64,000 nucleotides of DNA, taken from positions 1-64,000 of the forward strand of contig MU400700.1 in the NCBI GenBank assembly GCA_022578965.1, given 5' to 3'. Below, piece by piece: positions 59,930-64,000 of this stretch; the first letter of the stretch is position 1, and the number at the start of each line of letters is the position of its first letter. The translations under genes were made by a program, and so were the position numbers. Source of the DNA: Xylaria sp. FL1777. Lineage: Eukaryota > Ascomycota > Sordariomycetes > Xylariales > Xylariaceae. The notes below the pieces were generated by a model. It made no database searches and had not been told where the DNA came from. It was given only the letters and a program-made list of their open reading frames with translations.

Positions 59930-60795
59930 AAGTATTAACGTTAGCTTTGATTTATATGCTTGGTTTAGCATAGTATATTGCTAAAAAGGTACTTAATAAT
60001 GCGATTTGTTACTAGTATGTTAATATAATAAATATTATTAATTTTACTAATTGTAATAAAAAAGACTTAAATATTAAAGATATAGATTTAATAATTTTTA
60101 TTATTAGTAGAAATAAAAAGGACTTTATATTTTATATTATAGCTAATATAATTAAGTTTGTTAATATTAAAGAGCTAGGTTTGCTATTTATAGCTAGTTT
60201 GTTATTATTATATTACTAAAAGCATATTTAAGAACAATTAGCATTTATTACGGCATTAAAGCATACTAGTATAACTATAATTATTATTAAAGAAAATATA
60301 GCTAATTTAGAAACTAAAACTTTATTTTATATTTTTTGGATTGCAAAATCTATTAATAAAAGCTTATTTATTATTTAGTTGCTTATTATATTAATACTTC
60401 TTAAGTACTTTATTTTTAAAAACAAAAATATAGTTAATGTTAAAACTAAAAGTGTTTTTTGTATACTTTTTAGTTAAAGCTTTATTAAAACAACAATATT
60501 AATAATAAATGCTTTAAATATAATGCTATTTTTTAATATTACTAATATAAATACTTTAGTATTTTTAATTTAGTTTATTAATTTAAAAATAACTAATAGA
60601 AATAATATTAATTTTGATTTAGCTTTAAATGAAAATAATAATAATAGGGCTATTGCTTTTATATATAATTTTTGTAAAAGGGCTTATATAACTAATAAAA
60701 GTACAGAAAATAATATGTTGCTTATAATTATGCGTTGTTTAAAACGTAGTATTTTAAAGGCTTATAAAAAGAAAGCAATAGTTAAAAAGAAAAAA
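59930..60795 (+). pseudogene. Unrecognised protein remnant with a lysine-rich C-terminus
   Basis: One + strand frame can be followed for about 280 codons with only about seven stops, unusual here. It includes IAKKVLNNAICY, stop, YVN at about 59980-60021, DLNIKDIDLIIFIISRNKKD near 60070-60129, ITALKHTSITIIIIKENIAN near 60250-60309, and LALNENNNNRAIAFIYNFCK near 60622-60680. It closes SILKAYKKKAIVKKKK with TAA at about 60793-60795. The Ile-rich runs probably derive from Thr-rich low complexity. Cys-Tyr-x-Tyr and Asn-Cys-Asn spacings might be the relic of a zinc-binding motif, but I am not sure. No family assigned. A domesticated or transposon-associated protein are both possible. Confidence 0.35.
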
Positions 60796-63036
60796 TAATG
60801 GATTTTTTTGTTATATTTTAGCATAAATTAATAAATGTTTTTTTTTTTAAGCTATAGGTTTTATTTTTTGCTTGTTAAGTTATATTAAAAAAAATTATAA
60901 AATCTTGTTGTATATTATTATTATAGCTATACTGCTATTTATTTTATATAATATAATACTACTGTTTATTTTTAACTTTGCTTTTGCTTATATTTATTTA
61001 TATTTAATTATATTTGCATTAATATATTTAACTTTTTATATAAGTTTTAAAACTATTCTTAAAATATATTTTATTATATATTTATTAAATTAATAAAGCT
61101 AAACTATTATAATATATATTTTAAGTTATATAAAGCTTTAAAATAAATTAAAAAAAAAAAAAATATTTATTTTTTTTGATTTATTACTATATTGTTAAAA
61201 ATATGTTAAATATAAATAATGCTATTAAACTAATGTTTTAAAATATTGATTTTATTAAGCTTTTTAATAACCTTTTTTTTATTTTTTCTTTAGTTTTATA
61301 TATATATTTTTGCTGCTATTAATACTATATTTTGCATTATATAATTTTTTGAGTTATTTAAAAACATTAGAAAAATATATAGCTAATAAAACTTATTTTT
61401 AGCTTTTTTTTTTATTGCTTGCTATTATACTTTAGTGCTTTGTTGTGCTATATAAAGTAATAGTTTAAAAATTAGTTTTTATACTTAAGTATAGCTATAT
61501 ATTTACTTATAATAGTAGTTTTTAAGCAAGTAGCTGTATATTTTGCTATAAATTTTACTAAAGGTTAAAAAAATAATATATAATAAAATTAATAAATAAA
61601 AAAAATAGTAAGTATATTTTGATTTATTTTATTTAATTAAAACTTGTATTTTTAAAACAATTATTATTATGTTAAGTGTAATATATACTATTATTATTAA
61701 TTCTGCAATAATAGTATTGTTTTATAATAATTATTTATATTAATAAGATTTATTATAAAACTATTAAGTATAGCAAAGCATATTAACTACATTTTTAGTT
61801 TATTTGTTGTTTATTTACGGCTGATTTTTTTGCGCAAGCTTAAATAGCTATATTAGTTGTTTTTATTTAGCTAAATTGCTTACTTTTATATACTTAGATA
61901 TATTTTTATTTTTGCTTTTTTTTTTTTTTGGCTATTATGTATGCATTTTATTTACTTTTTAATACTTTTGTTTTATTTGTTTAAATAAAGAACTATAATA
62001 GTTTTGTTTTAATTTTTGCGTTTATATATAATTTTTAAAAGGCTATATATTAGCAATAAGGTTTAGCTTTTTTTATAGCAGTAATTACGTTAGCTATTAT
62101 ATTTATATAACTTGTTGCTATTTTAAAATTACATAAAAATAATTAGCTATATATAGAAAATTTGCGCTATTAGTTATTAGTATATAAAGCTTGCAATACT
62201 TAAGCTACGGCTTTTTTTGCTTTTTTTAAATATTACTATAATGTATGCTTTATTATAAAGATTATACATTAAAATACTTTTTTTTTTAAAGCTTTAAAAT
62301 TATAAGCTAAGCAATAGCTTTACTTTTACGCTTTTTTGCTTAACTTTTGAACATAATAATTATAAACGCATTTATTATTAAAAAGCGCGTTATTTTAAGC
62401 AAACTTATTAATAATAAACTTAAGCTAGAGTTTTTTTATATTATAAGCTAGCTTAATTTATTTAGTATGCTATTAAAAATGTTTGTTTTTAAAGTAAAGT
62501 TAAGTTATAGAAAAATAGTTGCTAAGTTATAGTTATAAGTAAAAACTTAATATTATTAATTTTTAAGTTTTTTTAAGAAGTATTAAAAAAGAACTTATTT
62601 TTATATAGTAAATATTAAATTATTTTTTTATAATTAAGCTTTTTTTATTTTGCTACAACTTTAGTTTTTAATAAAATAACTTTTTTTAAAGTGCTTTGTT
62701 TTTAAAGCATAGTAGCGCTTTTTTTTTTAAGTTTACTAAGTGCTTTAGTGCGTAAAGCATAGTTTGCAGTTATTAAAGATATTTTAGTTTATAAAGTTAG
62801 CTGCTTTTGCTTTTCTTTTTTTTTTTTTTTTTTTTAAGCGTTTTATTATTTAGGTTTTTGTTCTTTAAAATTACTAAAGAAGCACTTTTGTTTTTTTTGC
62901 TAGCTTTTTTTTTTTTACCTGCTTTTTTTTTTTTTTTTTTTTTTTCCTTTTTGCTAATTGCTTTTATTGCTGTTTTTAATACTAGTTTAATAGTTACGTT
63001 TATTAATTTGTTTTGTTTGTTTTTTATTTAATTGTT
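60796..63036. other. RIP-mutated DNA, no gene recognised
   Basis: Stops in all useful frames. The 73-codon frame at 60872-61093 is almost pure Ile/Leu/Tyr/Phe and is likely chance. The 74-codon frame at 62807-63031 is mostly poly-T (62818-62835 and 62926-62945), that is, Phe runs, or Lys runs on the other strand. Not a gene. Confidence 0.5.
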
Positions 63037-63039
63037 TAG

Positions 63040-63580
63040 CAAAAGACTTTTAAGCTTAGCTATTTAATTTTAAATAAAAATAATAGCTAAAGATTTGCTA
63101 TTATTATTAAACAAACAAATTATTTTAAGCGTGCAAAACTTACTAAAGAATTTAAACCTTAAAATATTTTTAGCAAAAGATTTTTAAGCTTAGCTACTTA
63201 ATTTTAAACGAAAATAATAGCTAAAAACTTGTTATTATTATTAAATAAATTGCTTTAAGTATGCAAGATTTATTAAACAATTTAAACTTTAAGTTGCTTA
63301 TATAAGCAAAAGCTTATAATTTGTTTAAAAAAAATTACGCTAAATATAAAAAGCAAGTAAAACGTAAAGTTTAATTAAATTTATAGGTTTTTTTAAACAA
63401 AAATAATAGCTAAAAATCTACTATTATTATTAAATAAATTACTTTAAGTATGCAGAACTTATTAAATAATTTAAACTTTAAGTTGTTTATATAAGCAAAA
63501 GCTTATAATTTGTTTAAAAAAAATTGCACTAAATATAAAAAGCAAATAAAACATAAAGTTTAATTAAGTTTATAGGTTTT
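63040..63580 (+). repeat. Direct duplication block, period 189 with a shorter first unit
   Basis: AAAATAATAGCTAAA recurs at about 63077, 63211 and 63400 (spacings 134 and 189). The second and third units share about 180 bases, including CTTTAAGTATGCA, TATATAAGCAAAAGCTTATAA and AAACRTAAAGTTTAATTAA. The first unit lacks the TATATAAGCAAAAGC-containing portion. On the + strand the units read in phase as Lys/Asn-rich peptide (for example AKAYNLFKKN), so an internally repeated protein gene is possible. Confidence 0.7.
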
Positions 63581-64000
63581 TTTTATTAAAGCTATAACTA
63601 TTTATAAAGCTAAAAAAGAGATTTATGCTAGTTTTAAACTTTTTTTTTATAAACGTTAAGTTAGTAGCAAGTTTAATAGCTTAAAAATAATATTATATGC
63701 TATAAACAATGCTTGTTTAAGCTTTATAGTTAAATATTTTGCTAAAGAATAATATAGCTAAAGTGCTTATATTATTACTAAAAATAAAAGCGTTTATAGT
63801 TTAAAAAGCTATTATAATAGTAAAAGTACTAATAACTGTTTTTATAGAAGTATAACTAAAAGCAGTAATATTTTTGTTATTTTTTTAAAGCGTTAGCATT
63901 ATAGCTATAACTTTAGCTTTTTTTGTAATAAAATGCTTACTAAAAGTTTTAGCATTATTATTTAAGCTATTATTTTTGTTATTATTAAAAGAGTTTAATA
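63581..64000 (+). other. A/T-rich coding-like remnant running off the window
   Basis: Continues the frame of the 63.0-63.6 kb repeat with few stops: IKAITIYKAKKEIYASFKLF, then Ser/Asn/Lys-rich runs (NSKSTNNCFYRSITKSSN) towards 63880. No domain recognised, and the window ends before any terminus. Confidence 0.3.

Noticed and set aside
62807..63031. 74-codon Phe-rich frame
   Set aside because: Made of poly-T tracts; no plausible protein.
1..64000. Mitochondrial, Plasmodium-like or endosymbiont AT-rich genome
   Set aside because: Those genomes keep long open frames despite low GC. Here nearly all coding signals are broken by transitions, and the retroelement families are fungal in type.
1..64000. 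CRISPR arrays, operons, bacterial promoters
   Set aside because: No direct repeats with regular unique spacers and no bacterial gene structure. The repeats found are eukaryotic transposons and tandem arrays.

Overview
This window reads as repeat-dense, gene-free, AT-rich heterochromatin from a filamentous ascomycete (Pezizomycotina) genome that has been heavily mutated by RIP (repeat-induced point mutation). GC is about 9% in a hand-counted stretch (3001-3360: 33 G or C in 360 bases). TpA is in excess. Surviving cytosines are almost all preceded by a purine and mostly followed by T. Every reading frame is studded with TAA and TAG, and no intact host gene, tRNA or rRNA is visible. Genus cannot be fixed from this; comparable AT-rich blocks are known from RIP-active fungi such as Leptosphaeria, Epichloe and Trichoderma.

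1-16.2 kb is a nested pair of one LTR-retrotransposon family. An outer Ty1/copia element on the + strand (1240-16217, target duplication TAATA) was split by a second copy of the same family on the - strand (7466-14821, target duplication CTATT). Three LTRs are 287 bp and the fourth is 286 bp. Both copies keep recognisable integrase C-terminal and reverse transcriptase/RNase H remnants in the order INT then RT-RH. A 235-bp, roughly 50% GC, MITE-like element with terminal inverted repeats and a 5-bp target duplication sits in the outer element's 5' LTR and is essentially free of RIP.

16.2-48.1 kb is mostly featureless RIP-mutated DNA. It carries a 316-bp dispersed repeat in three copies (17.6, 27.7 inverted, 35.0 kb), a five-unit tandem array (19.2-19.7 kb), a small unmutated island (17.44 kb), an LTR-like patch (37.2 kb), two short open frames of uncertain meaning and some hairpins. 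Weak coding-like remnants lie between but I could not name a family.

48.1-56.0 kb is a complete but dead Ty3/gypsy element of the chromovirus type on the + strand. It has two 193-bp LTRs, then gag, RT, RNase H, integrase and a probable chromodomain in order. The LTRs differ by about 29 changes, all transitions, and the RT active-site aspartates have become asparagines.

56.0-64.0 kb is RIP-mutated DNA with a short tandem array built on CACGTG/CATATG palindromes (58.0-58.35 kb), an unrecognised protein remnant (about 59.93-60.80 kb) and a duplicated block at 63.04-63.58 kb.

Altogether the window is a layered transposon graveyard: insertion, self-nesting, RIP inactivation, then at least one later insertion of a short element that escaped mutation.
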